This document shows positions 1 to 8,253 of a DNA stretch of 38,153 bases, one piece after another. The first letter of the stretch is position 1. Each line of letters begins with the position of its first letter. This DNA comes from Pseudomonadota bacterium. GTDB taxonomy: Bacteria; Desulfobacterota; Desulfobulbia; Desulfobulbales; JAHJIY01. A program made the position numbers and the translations under genes. The stretch spans positions 1 through 38,153 of the forward strand of contig JAHJIY010000076.1 in NCBI GenBank assembly GCA_018823175.1, in the 5' to 3' direction. The notes under the pieces were generated by a model. That model was not told the origin of the DNA and ran no database searches. It saw only the letters and a program-made list of their open reading frames with translations.

Positions 1-121
1 CCAACTCAGCTTTATACCGCAAGGGCATAAGTTTCGTTTGGGCCGACTAGCGGCCCAACTCAGCTTTATACCGCAAGGGCATAAGTTTCGTTTGGGCCGA
101 CTAGCGGCCCAACTCAGCTTT
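1..121 (+). repeat. 54-bp palindromic tandem repeat, locus A (Rep1, truncated by window start)
   Basis: Two full 54-bp periods plus a partial one run into the window: CAGCTT recurs at 7, 61 and 115. Each unit contains the stem TTGGGCCG/CGGCCCAA around a 5-nt loop. A second small hairpin, about TTATACC/GGCATAA, surrounds CGCAA. Read on the plus strand from position 2 the frame is open, encodes IPQGHKFRLGRLAAQLSF repeatedly, and stays open to a TGA at 170-172. Whether a gene from upstream of the window reads into it cannot be seen. The same unit occurs at 35901-36008 and inside gspG. Confidence 0.93.
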
Positions 122-1295
122 AAAATCCACGATGTTTATCTTTGCCGGCCATATCCATGCCCAGCCCCTTGATCCCGGTAGTTGCCTCGCCCCTGATCGC
201 CTTGAGCTGGTCCAGACCTCGACTGACCGCACTCCTTCTGGTGCAGTAACTTAAGGCCGTCTCCTCGGTGATCAACCCATCTTCATACAACTGCAAAATA
301 CTCTGGTCAAAGGTTCTCATCCCCATGGGTTTGCCATCGGCAATTACATCATAAAAGGTTTTTTCATCGGTCTCGCCACCCAGAATCAGCTCTTTAACCC
401 GCAGATTCATCCCCATAATCTCAAAAGCCGGCACCCGGCCGCCACCGACTTTCGGCAGCAACCTCTGACAGACAATCCAGCGGATTGTATCGGAAAGGCG
501 GTTTCTAACCTGGGCCTGCTCCTCCTGGTCGAACATACCGAGAATACGATTTATCGTCTGCCCGGCATCCACCGTATGCAGGGTACTCATAACAAGATGG
601 CCGGTTTCGGCGGCAGTAAGACCAATTTCCATGGTTTCACGGTCGCGCATCTCACCAACCAGAATTACCTTGGGTGCCTGCCGCAAAGCGGCCCGCAGGC
701 CGGAGGAGAAATTGTCAAAATCACTGCCCAGCTCCCGCTGATTAAAGGTGGCCTTTTTATGCTCGTGGACATATTCTATCGGGTCTTCCAGAGTAACCAC
801 ATGCACCGCCTGTTCCATATTGACTTGATCCAGAATGGCGGCCAGAGAGGTTGTCTTACCTGTACCGGTCGCACCGGTAACCAGAATCAATCCATTCTTT
901 TCCTGGGCCATTTTCCTGAAAGACTCGGGCAAATTCAATTTTTCAATGGTGGGCATTTCCGTCTCAAGCTTTCTTAAGACAATTGATACATTTTTCTTCT
1001 GCAAGAAAACATCGACCCTGAAACGCACCTCATGCCCCAGCCAGTGAGAAAGATCACAGGAGCCCCGGTTGACCAGATCAGCCAGAAGCCTTTTGTCGCC
1101 CCCGATCAGATTCAGACCAAAAACCTCGGTTTGAAACGGGGTCAACTCAGAAACCGGCGGCTTAACATTAACCGGTTTCAGCAGTCCGGCTGATTCGACC
1201 TGGAGTGGTCTGCCAACCGTAATATTCAAATCGGAAACATGATCATACGAATCCAACATTGAGGCTATCCAGTAATCTATTTCCTGCTTCTTCAT
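120..1295 (-). CDS. pilT: Type IV pilus retraction ATPase, PilT/PilU family
   Basis: A 391-residue hexameric secretion ATPase that powers pilus retraction (twitching) at the inner-membrane base. Visible motifs are Walker A GATGTGKTT at residues 141-149, an acidic box around VTLEDPIEY (167-175), a Walker B stretch PKVILVGEMRD (208-218), and the conserved GHLVMSTLHT near 232-241. The start is ATG with GGAGAGGGA about 5 bases upstream. At 391 residues it is slightly longer than typical PilT (about 345-370). PilT and PilU cannot be separated here, and no other pil gene lies nearby. Its TAA stop falls exactly at the edge of the 54-bp repeat array, which abuts it in the opposite reading direction, so the repeat probably supplies the last two bases of the stop codon. 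Confidence 0.93.
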   Translation of the reverse strand: MKKQEIDYWIASMLDSYDHVSDLNITVGRPLQVESAGLLKPVNVKPPVSELTPFQTEVFGLNLIGGDKRLLADLVNRGSCDLSHWLGHEVRFRVDVFLQKKNVSIVLRKLETEMPTIEKLNLPESFRKMAQEKNGLILVTGATGTGKTTSLAAILDQVNMEQAVHVVTLEDPIEYVHEHKKATFNQRELGSDFDNFSSGLRAALRQAPKVILVGEMRDRETMEIGLTAAETGHLVMSTLHTVDAGQTINRILGMFDQEEQAQVRNRLSDTIRWIVCQRLLPKVGGGRVPAFEIMGMNLRVKELILGGETDEKTFYDVIADGKPMGMRTFDQSILQLYEDGLITEETALSYCTRRSAVSRGLDQLKAIRGEATTGIKGLGMDMAGKDKHRGF

Positions 1296-1521
1296 GGTCT
1301 TCCCTCTCCAGTCAAATCCAGCAAACTGAGAACTTATTACAATATCGATGGGTTCTCGAATTAATGATCACTCGGAGTCCATCACTTACCTGATGGGCAA
1401 AAGAGCATCTCCAAATTTAATTCAATATCCATTTTTATCCTAGCAAATTACTACATTACGCCCTTTTTCATGAATTTTTCAGCCAGAATAAATAGTACAA
1501 AAAACCCTTATTACCCCGCAA

Positions 1522-2712
1522 CTATTTCTTTTTAATCAAAAAAAAGAGCGTGCCGGGATGTTTCATCTTACCGGCCGCCGCTTCGGCCTTTTGTCCCCTA
1601 CCCCAAAAAAAATCCAGCCGCCCCTTGCCCTTGATGGCAGAACCACTATCCTGATTAAGAACAAATCTGGTCATCGGTACCCAACCGGATATTCGTCCCG
1701 ATTCATCCCAAAAAGGCTGTTGTGATTTCAAAAACGCCAGACCGGCAGACGGAAAAACGTTATGATCCAGAGCCACGGAACGCCCAGCGGTTATGACCTC
1801 CCCCAGGCACCCAATCGGCCCTTCCTGCGCGTCATCCCCCCACCTGAAAAAAACAAATGATTCATTATAATTTAATATTCGCTTTCTGTTTTCAGGATGC
1901 GCGGCCAGATAACGGACCAAACCAGGCAGATCAACCTCCTCCAGGCTCATCTTTCCCTCATCCACCAACAACCGCCCGATACTGCGATACAATCGGCCGT
2001 TTTTTGCCGCATACTGCACATGTCTGATCGAACCGTCAGGCAACCGTACCTGACCTGACCCCTGGACATGCATAATAAAAGCCTCAACCGGATCAGTTAA
2101 AAATACAAGTTCGCGGCCCGTAAGCAATCCTTGCTCCTCAATCTCAGCCCTTGACCAGTATGGGACAAACCGTCCGCCATCAAGACGCCCGACTTTCCGC
2201 CCATTAAATTCACTGCCGCCGATCATCACCGCCAAGTCAGCCGGCACCTGATACAACGGATACTGATAAAGGCCTGATCGCTCAAGCGAGCCATCAAAAA
2301 GAGGTTCGTAATATCCGGTCACCAACATGTCTCCGGCATCCTGGTTTCCTGGGCCGCAGATCTCAAACTGCCCGGACAACGCCTCAGAAAAATCAGCCGC
2401 AGTCAAATCCTCTTGCTTTAATACCATGAAACTCCGCAGAGACTCGATCAACCAGGCGGCATCATACTCCCTCCCACACACCAGAAACCGTCTGGTGGCC
2501 GGAATTTTTCGCAGATAATCAACACTGTGCCCCACCGCCTTTTCCAATGACTCTTTGGAAAAATCATCGCTGAAAACCAGGTTTCGCCCATCCGCATTAC
2601 CCGGCAAAGCCAGATTGAATAAGGTGCAAACATTGAGAAAAACAAACAAAGATTGGGCAAACAAACATCTTGGTTCAAACCGAAACGACATCTTTCTTTC
2701 TGTTTTTTTCAT
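1522..2712 (-). CDS. mltA: Membrane-bound lytic murein transglycosylase A
   Basis: Cleaves the glycan strand of peptidoglycan with formation of 1,6-anhydro-muramic ends. The 396-residue protein opens with a charged stretch and a hydrophobic segment (about residues 17-38) that serves as signal or anchor. It then has the MltA domain, including TGYYEPLF (about 133-140), and ends in the 3D domain with the Asp-containing run NQDSGSAIKGKGRLDFFWG. No clear lipobox Cys follows the signal, unlike E. coli MltA, so a soluble periplasmic or uncleaved form is possible. The ATG has AGGAAACCGC directly upstream. It appears monocistronic, 226 bp upstream of pilT on the same strand. Confidence 0.92.
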   Translation of the reverse strand: MKKTERKMSFRFEPRCLFAQSLFVFLNVCTLFNLALPGNADGRNLVFSDDFSKESLEKAVGHSVDYLRKIPATRRFLVCGREYDAAWLIESLRSFMVLKQEDLTAADFSEALSGQFEICGPGNQDAGDMLVTGYYEPLFDGSLERSGLYQYPLYQVPADLAVMIGGSEFNGRKVGRLDGGRFVPYWSRAEIEEQGLLTGRELVFLTDPVEAFIMHVQGSGQVRLPDGSIRHVQYAAKNGRLYRSIGRLLVDEGKMSLEEVDLPGLVRYLAAHPENRKRILNYNESFVFFRWGDDAQEGPIGCLGEVITAGRSVALDHNVFPSAGLAFLKSQQPFWDESGRISGWVPMTRFVLNQDSGSAIKGKGRLDFFWGRGQKAEAAAGKMKHPGTLFFLIKKK

Positions 2713-2814
2713 GCGGTTTCCTGACCCGTTTGAATATTATTTCTATTGTAAAGATGTTCTGATCCGAACCGCTGCAATCACAACAAAACCGATTATGAAC
2801 ATAAAAAGCTAAAC

Positions 2815-2868
2815 GTACCCCAAGGGCTCTGTTCAATCTCCCCTTGAGGGGGGCACTTCCTCCAGGGC
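2815..2868 (-). repeat. 54-bp element Rep2, intergenic copy
   Basis: This 54-base stretch aligns along its whole length, in inverted orientation on the plus strand, with the 54 bases inserted inside the repeat of gspG (36606-36659), at about 6 mismatches. It contains the palindrome CCCCTTGAGGGG. It lies in the gap between mltA and the symporter and is directly followed by a Rep3 hairpin. Confidence 0.85.
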
Positions 2869-2870
2869 GC

Positions 2871-2920
2871 TTTCCCCGCAGCTCGAAGTCTTACGCAATT
2901 CTCCTGCGGGGAGCTTCAAG
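2871..2920 (-). repeat. Rep3 palindromic intergenic element, copy a
   Basis: CCCCGCAG (2874-2881) pairs perfectly with CTGCGGGG (2904-2911) to form a strong hairpin. On the minus strand it reads TTGAAGCTCCCCGCAG, then GTAAGACTTCGAGCT. The same words recur at 28152-28200, and in decayed form at 31737. It could fold in transcripts from either side, but no U-run follows, so it is classed as a repeat and not a terminator. Confidence 0.75.
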
Positions 2921-2954
2921 TGTCTGGTTATAATAACAATAAATTCCGATATAT

Positions 2955-3000
2955 TAACAAAAAAGAGGCGTGTCCCCTGCTTAGAGCAGACACGCCTCTT
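2955..3000 (-). terminator. Rho-independent terminator of the symporter transcript
   Basis: A perfect 12-bp stem (2963-2974 with 2989-3000, AAGAGGCGTGTC/GACACGCCTCTT) and 14-base loop lie 25 bases after the symporter stop. On the minus strand a T-rich run follows at once. Confidence 0.92.
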
Positions 3001-3025
3001 GACTACTTAATAAACCAGTTACCTT

Positions 3026-4804
3026 CTAGTGATCAACCGCCGCCCTTGAACCAAAAGGAACACGAATATCTTCCACCAGATGCTTGATATGATCAGGCAC
3101 ATCTTTGGTAAAATGGGACACGGTCAAAGCAACTATAAAATTAATCATCGCGCCTACCGCGCCAAAGGCTTCTGGAGAAATCCCCCCCAGCCAGTTGGCT
3201 GGATTATCAGGCAGCATCGCCGTACTCTTGATAAACAGAAAACCCTTAAACCAGAAAATATAAAGCAAGGTAGTACCAAGACCAGCCAACATGCCGCTGA
3301 TTGCGCCGGTATTATTGGTCCGCCGGGAGAAAATCCCCATCATCAGGGCCGGAAAAATGGAAGAGGCAGCCAGCCCAAAAGCCAGGGCCACAACCTGGGC
3401 CGCAAAGCCGGGCGGATTCAACCCCAGATAACCGGCCACCAGGATAGCGCCGCCCATGGCGATTCGACTTGCCATCAGTTCGCTTTTTTCATCAATATCC
3501 GGCTTAAGAATACCTTTGAGCAAATCATGGGAAATCGCCGAGGCAATCGCCAACAACAACCCGGCGGCGGTTGACAGGGCGGCGGCGATCCCACCGGCTG
3601 CGACCAGAGCGATGACCCAGTTCGGCAGATTGGCAATCTCGGGGTTGGCCAGAACCATGATATCACGATCGACCTTCACCATTTCATTGCCTTTCCAGCC
3701 AAAAGTTTCAGCCTTTTTCGCAAATTCTTTGTCATCACCGTAGTACTGAATTCTGCCGTCGCCGTTTTTATCTTCAAATTTCAGCAGTCCCGTCTTTTCC
3801 CAATTCTTAAACCAGCTTGGCCGATCATCATATTTAATATTACCTGCCGGGGTCCCCACCTCACCAACCTGAACCGTATGCATCATATTCAAATAGGCCA
3901 TGGCGCCAACCGCCGGAGCGGTAGTATAAAGAATAGCGATAAAGACCAGCGACCAGCCGACGGAAGAGCGAGCGTCCTTTACTTTCGGCACCGTGAAAAA
4001 TCGGGTAATAACATGGGGCAGACCCGCCGTCCCGATCATCAATGACAAGGTAAGCAGAAAAATGTTTATCGTCGTCCCCTTCTGGGCCGTATAAGCGGCA
4101 AAACCAAGATCAACACAGACCTGATCAAGCTTGTCCAGCAGATAAACCCCGCTGCCGTCAGCCATGGTGCTGCCGAGTCCGAGCTGGGGGATGGGATTGC
4201 CGGTGAGATTCAAACCGATAAAGATCGCCGGCACGGTATAGGCAAAAATCAACACACAGTACTGGGCAATCTGGGTATAGGTAATCCCTTTCATCCCGCC
4301 AAGTACGGCGTAAACAAAAACAATCGCCATCCCGGCAACCAGACCCGTAGCAAAATCAACCTCCAGGAACCGGGAAAAAGCAACCCCGATCCCTTTCATC
4401 TGGCCAATTACATAAGTCAGCGAGGCAACAATCAGACAGATTATCGCAACCAGTCGGGCCTTATTGGAGTAATAACGGTCGCCGATAAATTCAGGCACCG
4501 TAAACTTCCCGTACTTACGGAGATATGGAGCCAGCAACATAGCAAGCAGTACATAACCGCCGGTCCATCCCATAAGGTAAACTGAACCGTCATAACCCTT
4601 AAAAGCAATGATCCCCGCCATGGAGATAAAAGAGGCCGCACTCATCCAGTCAGCGCCGGTAGCCATTCCGTTTAAGACCGGATGAACGCCTTTACCGGCC
4701 ACATAAAATTCGGCGGTGGTTCCGGCCCGGGCCCTGATCGCGATATAAACATAGAGGGCAAAAGTAGCGCCCACCACAAGAAAAGTCAGTGTTCTGAGAT
4801 CCAT
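3026..4804 (-). CDS. Sodium:solute symporter, VC_2705 subfamily (acetate/carboxylate uptake, ActP-like)
   Basis: A 592-residue inner-membrane permease of the SSS family with about 13 hydrophobic segments. Family hallmarks include EFYVAGKGV near residue 32, ATGADWMSAASFISMAG at about 48-64, GQMKGIGVAFSRF at about 134-146, and TAGLPHVITRFFTVP at about 259-273. The VC_2705 subfamily is normally paired with a DUF4212 protein, and that partner is encoded 13 bases upstream here. Acetate is the likely substrate because acetyl-CoA synthetase lies in the same neighbourhood. This is inference; lactate or propionate are alternatives. An extramembrane insertion at about 312-385 carries an EF-hand-like loop, DKNGDGRI, at 345-352. 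Transcription probably starts from the promoter at 5224-5252 and ends at the terminator just downstream. Confidence 0.92.
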   Translation of the reverse strand: MDLRTLTFLVVGATFALYVYIAIRARAGTTAEFYVAGKGVHPVLNGMATGADWMSAASFISMAGIIAFKGYDGSVYLMGWTGGYVLLAMLLAPYLRKYGKFTVPEFIGDRYYSNKARLVAIICLIVASLTYVIGQMKGIGVAFSRFLEVDFATGLVAGMAIVFVYAVLGGMKGITYTQIAQYCVLIFAYTVPAIFIGLNLTGNPIPQLGLGSTMADGSGVYLLDKLDQVCVDLGFAAYTAQKGTTINIFLLTLSLMIGTAGLPHVITRFFTVPKVKDARSSVGWSLVFIAILYTTAPAVGAMAYLNMMHTVQVGEVGTPAGNIKYDDRPSWFKNWEKTGLLKFEDKNGDGRIQYYGDDKEFAKKAETFGWKGNEMVKVDRDIMVLANPEIANLPNWVIALVAAGGIAAALSTAAGLLLAIASAISHDLLKGILKPDIDEKSELMASRIAMGGAILVAGYLGLNPPGFAAQVVALAFGLAASSIFPALMMGIFSRRTNNTGAISGMLAGLGTTLLYIFWFKGFLFIKSTAMLPDNPANWLGGISPEAFGAVGAMINFIVALTVSHFTKDVPDHIKHLVEDIRVPFGSRAAVDH

Positions 4805-4817
4805 TATTTATTCCCCC

Positions 4818-5069
4818 TTAGTCTTCGTGGACGTTATGTTCGCGATCAAGCTTATTCATCCGATTGGCATAAAAGAAAATCAAGGCGACAAAGCAATAAA
4901 TCGAGCCTTGCTGGGCAAACCAGAATCCAAGTTTATAACCCCCCAAACGAATACTGTTCATCGGTTCCACGAGCAGAATACCAAGCCCGTAAGACACGAT
5001 GAACCAGACAATCATGCATCCGATAACCAATCGAATATTTGCCTTCCAGTACGCACTGGCATCACTCAT
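4818..5069 (-). CDS. DUF4212 small membrane subunit of the sodium:solute symporter
   Basis: An 83-residue protein beginning MSDASAYWKANIRL, with two hydrophobic helices (about 14-34 and 47-66), the typical shape of the DUF4212 (TIGR03647) partner of VC_2705-type symporters. I chose the ATG at 5069 over a longer in-frame start at 5219. It has GGGAGG upstream and gives the normal family length, whereas the extra 50 residues of the long version overlap the promoter region and look random. It is co-transcribed with the symporter 13 bases downstream. Its exact role is not established; it may stabilise or gate the permease. Confidence 0.9.
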   Translation of the reverse strand: MSDASAYWKANIRLVIGCMIVWFIVSYGLGILLVEPMNSIRLGGYKLGFWFAQQGSIYCFVALIFFYANRMNKLDREHNVHED

Positions 5070-5223
5070 ACCTTCATCCTCCCAGCTAAATGAATAAAAT
5101 AAATACCCACGAATACTAACGAGCACACGAAGCCAAATAAATTGATCAGCGGATGGGAAATACAAGTTCCGAGACCAGCTTCCCCCACTCAAAGAAATAG
5201 TAAGGGATACTATTTCCAAAAAA

Positions 5224-5263
5224 ATCGTACCGTATCAGCACTGGGTTGTCAATTAAATTGACA
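5224..5263 (-). promoter_or_regulatory. Sigma-70-like promoter with overlapping inverted-repeat operator, upstream of DUF4212-symporter
   Basis: On the minus strand TTGACA (5252-5247) and TACGAT (5229-5224) are separated by exactly 17 bases. The -35 box is one arm of the inverted repeat TGTCAATTAAATTGACA (5247-5263), so a dimeric regulator binding there would block or recruit polymerase. A second small repeat, CCACA-A-TGTGG, lies just upstream at 5267-5277. The regulator is unknown. Confidence 0.6.
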
Positions 5264-5315
5264 GTGCCACAATGTGGTATAAGCATTTTTTTTAAATGCC
5301 CACGCCAACCCTGTC

Positions 5316-6026
5316 CTAAAGCAAGTGCCAAAGGGGTTTCAGTTGATAAAGCTGGCGCAAGGTCAAGACCTCTCCCCTGCCCAATTTCTTAACCAGAAAC
5401 AAGAAAAGATAAGCGGTCTGCAACGCATCCTCCAGGGCATCATGGGGTTTGAAGCGAGGCAGACCAAACTCTTGACTTAAATCATCCAGATTATAGGAAT
5501 TAGATTGATCGCAATGCCCATAATCACTTGCACTTCTTGCCTCTTTGTATAACCGGGCCAAACGCATGGTATCGATACAAGGGTTTGACAAGGTGCCATT
5601 CAAGACTTTTCGGGCGGCATTATTCAGGAAATCCATGTCAATGCCGACAAAATGACCGACCAGTAAACTATCACCGCAGAAATCAACAAATTCAGGCAAA
5701 ACTTCTTCAAGAGGGGGGGCTTCGCGCAGTTGTTCCGGTGTAATCCGATGAATAAAGGTGGCTTGATTATGATTCAGGTTTCGGGGCCGAACATACTGAT
5801 GAAAAGTTGCGGCAAGTTCAATCTGTAAATCAACAACCCGAACCGCGCCAATGGAAATAATTTCATCACGTCGCCAATTAAGCCCGGTCAGTTCTGTATC
5901 ACAAACCACAAAATTATATTCGGGAAGAGGCCGGCTTTGATTAAAATCGACAAATAATTGCCGGTTTCGCTCAAGCACCGGGTGCGGTTTTCTAAACAAC
6001 TTTATCGATTTCAGGAAGGGAATCAT
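5316..6026 (-). CDS. DnaQ-like DEDDh 3'-5' exonuclease
   Basis: 236 residues with the RNase T/DnaQ exonuclease fold. Exo I is CDTELTGL with catalytic Asp43 and Glu45. Exo II is around GHFVGIDMDFL, and Exo III is HDALEDA near residue 200, giving the DEDDh set. Stand-alone proteins of this kind often sit beside DUF294/CBS proteins and VC_2705 symporters, as here, but their substrate in that setting is unknown. The ATG lies 4 bases after the stop of the upstream sensor gene, so the two are surely co-transcribed. A 246-bp gap with its own promoter separates it from DUF4212. Confidence 0.88.
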   Translation of the reverse strand: MIPFLKSIKLFRKPHPVLERNRQLFVDFNQSRPLPEYNFVVCDTELTGLNWRRDEIISIGAVRVVDLQIELAATFHQYVRPRNLNHNQATFIHRITPEQLREAPPLEEVLPEFVDFCGDSLLVGHFVGIDMDFLNNAARKVLNGTLSNPCIDTMRLARLYKEARSASDYGHCDQSNSYNLDDLSQEFGLPRFKPHDALEDALQTAYLFLFLVKKLGRGEVLTLRQLYQLKPLWHLL

Positions 6027-6030
6027 TGCA

Positions 6031-7968
6031 TTACATCAAAGGGAAAATGTTTGCCAGTAAACCATGCAGACGCTCAATCACTCCGAAGGCCTCCTTCAGC
6101 ATCCGCTTGTCCAACTCAGTCAGTTGGGCGGGATCAATATAATTATCCGGTGGCTCTCCCTGTTCAATCTTACGGAGTTGATGAATGAGCCGCAGGTGCA
6201 TCTGCAGCTCATATGCATTACTGGCGGCGGACCATAACTCCTGAGAAATATGTCCTTCCTCAGACAGCACCTGAAGTCGGGCCAGGGTATTGGTTTCCTT
6301 AACTCCGTACTTCAAAGCCATGACCCGACCGAAACCGACAAAAGGCGTCAATCCCTGATGTTTGACATCAAGCTTGTTCTTATGCTCACCATTTTTTTCA
6401 ACGATTATATTTTTAAAAAAGGAAAGAGGCGCCCGGCTGGCCATGCAATCGCGGGCCAGATGGAGAAGATAAATTTCATGACGCCTGGTCTGACTGATCA
6501 AATGATTACGCAAGTCATCCGCCAGGGTGGCATCGCCGTATCCACACCGAAAATCAAAAAAAATCGACACATTAAGCAGTTCTTTCGGGTCAGGCGCCGC
6601 GATCCACTTATCAAAATATCCCGCCCAGACCGAATATGGCTGACACCAGAGAGGATTGGTCGCCATAATTTCACCGGGACAAAGCGGATATCCACACTTG
6701 ACCAGATGATCAATGGCCAGTCGGGCAAGTTCGGCAAAATAAGATCTAGCCTCTATCCTTTGCGCCTCGTCCTTTGGGTCGGCATAAACAATTGCGTTAT
6801 CCTGATCGGTCTTAAAGGTCTGTTCCCGACGTCCCTCACTTCCCAGAAGCAGCCAGCAATATCTGACCGGCGGCGGCCCGATTTCCTGCTCAAGCAGAGT
6901 CAGCATCCGATCTAAAATATGGTCATTCAAAACAGCGATCATCCGGGTAATATTGCCGGCCTTGCCTCCCTCCTGAATCAGGCTGCGAACCACATCCGGG
7001 ATCTTTTCCGACAAGGGATAAAGACCACCGAATTCCTGCTGGGCGACAATCTCCTTAAACAGATAATAGGGCGAATGGCCCTGCAGCAGCATAATGTCAT
7101 GGGAAGTAATTACCCCGACAATCCGCCCGCCCTGCTCCACCGCCAGATGATGAATCCCCATGGCCATCATCTGCAAAAGCACCTCAAAACAAATAGCTTT
7201 CGAAAGAACGCGCCGGACCGGAGAATTCATAATCTCAGAGACCGGCGCACTATAAGCAAGCCCGGCCGCCACCACCTTGGTCCGCAGGTCTTTGTCGGTG
7301 ATAATGCCAATAATATTCTCCGGATCGTCCGGATCATGTACCAGCAGAGACCCCACCCGATGCCCGGTCATCTCGGCCGCAGCCTGTTGGATGATGGCCG
7401 TAGAAGATATTTTCCACGGACCCTGCTTGATTATATCTCCGGCCGTCACCGAAAAAAGATAAAGATCTTCGCTGCTGCGCCTGGAAACCCGATGATGACG
7501 TAATTCGCTATAGGCGGTATGGACTATTTTTTCAGAAAAACTTTTGAGATAATACTGGGCGACAACCGGCTGTTGATCAATAAGCTCAAGGAAAATTTGG
7601 CGCGGCAACAGGAAACAAAAGGTATCTTCAACCGTTTCGACATCAAGATTGGCCAGGGCGCCGCGAATAATGCCCAGGGCGCCGATACAAGAACCCTCCC
7701 CCCGATAATCCTTTAAGGTAACATCACCTTCATCATCGGTAATAAATGATTTCACCCCACCCCGCTGAATCAGGTAAAGATGGGTCAGCTCGGTTTCTCC
7801 GGCGGTAAGAAGCCTGGTGCCTTTTGGAAAAAAATCAACCCGGCAATGTCTGGCCAGATCGCGGATCATCTCATGATCCAACTCATTAAACGGCATGGTA
7901 TTTTCTAGAAATTTTACCACCATCTCAGGCGAGCTAGCTTGCCCATTTTGCTTTTTAGAAAACACCAT
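6031..7968 (-). CDS. cNMP-binding/CBS-pair/DUF294 putative nucleotidyltransferase sensor
   Basis: A 645-residue soluble multi-domain signalling protein. Order: cyclic-nucleotide-binding fold (about 20-145), a CBS pair (about 175-310, with IIGIITDKDLRTKVV and IVGVITSHDIMLL), then a DUF294 nucleotidyltransferase-like domain with LLGSEGRREQTFKTDQDNAI (about 375-394). The GS-x-GR-E and D-x-D pattern resembles the GlnD uridylyltransferase core. An all-alpha DUF294_C substrate-binding region completes it. The CBS pair suggests adenosine-nucleotide sensing. Its place between symporter and acs suggests it monitors or modifies acetate metabolism, which is inference. The RBS (GGGAAAAAT) is weak. It is divergent from acs across 285 bp. 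Confidence 0.88.
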   Translation of the reverse strand: MVFSKKQNGQASSPEMVVKFLENTMPFNELDHEMIRDLARHCRVDFFPKGTRLLTAGETELTHLYLIQRGGVKSFITDDEGDVTLKDYRGEGSCIGALGIIRGALANLDVETVEDTFCFLLPRQIFLELIDQQPVVAQYYLKSFSEKIVHTAYSELRHHRVSRRSSEDLYLFSVTAGDIIKQGPWKISSTAIIQQAAAEMTGHRVGSLLVHDPDDPENIIGIITDKDLRTKVVAAGLAYSAPVSEIMNSPVRRVLSKAICFEVLLQMMAMGIHHLAVEQGGRIVGVITSHDIMLLQGHSPYYLFKEIVAQQEFGGLYPLSEKIPDVVRSLIQEGGKAGNITRMIAVLNDHILDRMLTLLEQEIGPPPVRYCWLLLGSEGRREQTFKTDQDNAIVYADPKDEAQRIEARSYFAELARLAIDHLVKCGYPLCPGEIMATNPLWCQPYSVWAGYFDKWIAAPDPKELLNVSIFFDFRCGYGDATLADDLRNHLISQTRRHEIYLLHLARDCMASRAPLSFFKNIIVEKNGEHKNKLDVKHQGLTPFVGFGRVMALKYGVKETNTLARLQVLSEEGHISQELWSAASNAYELQMHLRLIHQLRKIEQGEPPDNYIDPAQLTELDKRMLKEAFGVIERLHGLLANIFPLM

Positions 7969-8134
7969 ATTTTTCCCAAAAAAAAGGTTTTTGCCAACCA
8001 GCCAAACTCACAATTACAATAATTGTATACCTATAAACCACTCACAGTGTCAACAAGGCTTCACCCCGAAAAGTTCAATCCGTACAGACAAATTTATCGC
8101 CCGTAACTAATAATAATTATCCTTGAAAATTGAC

Positions 8135-8164
8135 TTGACCGGAAAACCCGCCCTTTGGTATCAC
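8135..8164 (+). promoter_or_regulatory. Possible sigma-70-like promoter for acs
   Basis: TTGACC (8135-8140) and TATCAC (8159-8164) are 18 bases apart, about 90 bases before the acs start. The match is only fair and rests on eye inspection. The rest of the 285-bp divergent spacer is AT-rich with no other structure that I can support. Confidence 0.3.
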
Positions 8165-8253
8165 TTAACCATAAGATCAGCTTTTTTTGGGAACAGATAT
8201 TTATTTTACTTCGGTCGCCAACTACGACAGCAAAGCTTTCAAGGAGGTAATTA

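Noticed and set aside
1..121. CRISPR array
   Set aside because: The 54-bp units are directly abutting with no unique spacers, and no cas genes are present.
576..1047. Long plus-strand frames antisense to pilT
   Set aside because: They lie wholly within a well-supported gene, have low-complexity translations, no SD and no recognisable family.
3080..3574. Plus-strand frame opposite the symporter
   Set aside because: Antisense shadow with no family features; it lies entirely under a well-supported membrane protein gene.
6250..7503. Plus-strand frames of 221 and 194 codons opposite the DUF294 gene
   Set aside because: They are antisense to a clear multi-domain protein, with no family features.
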